Source of the DNA: an uncultured Succinatimonas sp.
Lineage (GTDB): Bacteria > Pseudomonadota > Gammaproteobacteria > Enterobacterales > Succinivibrionaceae
Assembly (NCBI GenBank): GCA_900317105.1
Contig: ONFP01000004.1
Location: 1 to 64,000 of the forward strand
Length of the DNA stretch: 64,000 nt
Reading direction: 5' to 3'
The notes beneath the pieces are model-generated. The model searched no databases. It was not told the origin of the DNA and worked only from the letters and a program-made list of their open reading frames with translations. The position numbers and the translations under genes were made by a program. The stretch's first letter is position 1. Each line of letters opens with the position of its first letter. Shown here piece after piece: positions 62,962 to 64,000 of the stretch.

Positions 62962-63960
62962 CTATTTGTACAGGCCTTTATTGGTGTGCAGCGGATCTGA
63001 CATCATTCTATCTGAAATTAAGGTTCCATTCTGAATATGCCCTACACCAATAAACATATCATTGGTTCTTATCTGAATGGTATCCTTGTATTCAAGATCA
63101 CAGTCTGTAAAGGTACATTCTGAAAGGTTGTCCTGTCGCTGCCCCTGACAGAGCAGTACGGCCATATCATAAGGAATATCAATTCTAGGAAGGTAGTTCA
63201 TAGCCTCATCAATGGGAATAAGCAGAGAATCCATTTCTTTAAAATCAGTAAAATCCTCTCGCTTGTCAGCAAGCTGCTGTAGGTTTTCTAAAGTATGCAT
63301 TTCGCCTTTAGGAAGGCCATCCACTTCAATACGTCTTAGCATGGTTACATGTGCACCACAGCCAAGTTCGGCTCCAATATCGGAAACCAGAGTTCTGATA
63401 TAGGTTCCCTTAGAACAGTAAACCTCGATAGTAAAGGAATCTTCTGTTTTATCAAGAAGCTTGATGTAGAAAACAGTTACCTCTCTACTTGGAACCTCAA
63501 CACTCTTACCTGCTCTGGCATATTTATACAAAGGTCTGCCGTCAACTTTGATAGCAGAGTAGATTGGAGGAACCTGAGTAATATCACCGACAAATCTGTT
63601 AATAGCTTCATCAAGCTTAGAAAGAGCATCCCCTATCTCATGCTCCTCAACAACGTTACCTTCAGCATCGCCTGAATCCGTTACGATACCAAGTCTGCCG
63701 GTTGCAATATACTTTTTTGAACCTTCAAGAAAATATGAAGAGAACTTTGCAGCCTGTCCAAGACAGACAGGAAGTAAACCAGAAGCTAAAGGATCAAGTG
63801 AACCAGTATGACCAGCCTTGTTGGCTCTGAAGATTCCCCTTACCTTAGTTAGAGCTAAAGCAGAGCTGATTCCTGTAGGTTTATCCAGAAGAAATACACC
63901 GTCAATATCTCTTTTAGGAGCTCTTCTTGATTTATCAGGGATAATTCTATCTTTGGTCAT
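62962..63960 (-). CDS. truB: tRNA pseudouridine(55) synthase
   Basis: Makes pseudouridine 55 in the T arm of tRNAs. The 332-residue protein (E. coli 314) has the catalytic aspartate D56 in GHTGSLDPLASG, KYIATGRLGIVTDSGDAEG near 84-102, VPPIYSAIKVDG near 134-145, and CSKGTYIRTL near 187. The C-terminal part is PUA-like and slightly longer than in E. coli. In many relatives rbfA lies directly upstream; the last 40 bases of the window are too short to confirm this. Confidence 0.95.
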   Translation of the reverse strand: MTKDRIIPDKSRRAPKRDIDGVFLLDKPTGISSALALTKVRGIFRANKAGHTGSLDPLASGLLPVCLGQAAKFSSYFLEGSKKYIATGRLGIVTDSGDAEGNVVEEHEIGDALSKLDEAINRFVGDITQVPPIYSAIKVDGRPLYKYARAGKSVEVPSREVTVFYIKLLDKTEDSFTIEVYCSKGTYIRTLVSDIGAELGCGAHVTMLRRIEVDGLPKGEMHTLENLQQLADKREDFTDFKEMDSLLIPIDEAMNYLPRIDIPYDMAVLLCQGQRQDNLSECTFTDCDLEYKDTIQIRTNDMFIGVGHIQNGTLISDRMMSDPLHTNKGLYK

Positions 63961-64000
63961 AAGTTACTTTTTTCTCGAAAATTTGTGAAACAGAAAAGAT

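Noticed and set aside
63961..64000. Possible 3' end of rbfA upstream of truB
   Set aside because: A frame ends TAA at 63964-63966, but 12 codons of unconvincing sequence are too little to call a gene.
1..64000. CRISPR arrays, insertion sequences, prophage genes, rRNA operon
   Set aside because: No regularly spaced repeats, transposase motifs, phage structural genes or rRNA sequences were recognised anywhere in the window.

Overview
The window looks like a chromosomal segment of an anaerobic, AT-rich gammaproteobacterium, most likely a gut or rumen member of the Succinivibrionaceae (Aeromonadales); this placement is inferred from gene content, not from a marker-gene comparison. The housekeeping set is gammaproteobacterial (ihfB, lapAB, an H-NS protein, tusE, sixA, ytfK, dedD, yciB, yhdT-panF, rloABC). 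The metabolism is that of a fumarate/succinate fermenter: oxygen-labile class I fumarase, aspartase beside a Dcu C4-dicarboxylate antiporter, PerR with rubrerythrin, and two GH13 amylases. I see no phage, insertion sequence, CRISPR array or rRNA operon.

Layout. 1-2 kb: the 5' end of metG, then a polytopic membrane protein overlapping a small protein with a tandem 11-residue repeat. 2-9 kb: mfd, a cytoplasmic maltodextrin-type GH13 enzyme, class I fumarase. 9-16 kb: a membrane-anchored unknown, prmB-aroC, a lone AAA/PD-(D/E)XK protein, ytfK, sixA, hns. 16-19 kb: ihfB, lapA-lapB-pyrF. 19.5-24 kb: an M20 amidohydrolase with a MetNIQ-type ABC importer, and an aldose-epimerase-like gene; this block separates ihfB from rpsA-cmk, genes that are adjacent in E. 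coli. 27-32 kb: ribA, a BASS transporter, aspA-dcuA. 32-36 kb: a secreted Cys-rich repeat protein, three identical tRNA-Ser(UGA) genes around tusE and periplasmic malS. 36-44 kb: a long leftward run accD-folC-dedD-ybgI-folE-gtrB-gtrA-truA-pgsA. 44-51 kb: a Na+/H+ antiporter, an outer-membrane beta-barrel, a 58-codon gene resembling only the glycyl-radical tail of NrdD, and rloABC. 51-58 kb: a Cys-repeat secreted protein, yciB, galU, yhdT-panF and two MdtG-like MFS exporters. 58-64 kb: perR, rubrerythrin, uraA, a variant peptide deformylase, and lpxK-kdsB and truB.

How the genes work together. Starch products are cut by periplasmic MalS, which has a good CRP-like site upstream, and by the cytoplasmic GH13 enzyme. 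Carbon and aspartate feed fumarate through AspA and fumarase, with Dcu exchanging C4-dicarboxylates. PerR and rubrerythrin guard the oxygen-sensitive enzymes. KdsB, LpxK, LapA/B and the GtrA/B pair all act in lipopolysaccharide synthesis or decoration.

The most unusual item is the 58-codon gene at 46510-46686. It has a good ribosome binding site and keeps the radical-glycine motif of anaerobic ribonucleotide reductase, but it lacks both the catalytic barrel and the zinc cysteines. It could be a stand-alone glycyl-radical spare part, comparable to GrcA/YfiD for pyruvate formate-lyase. That is an inference and needs testing.
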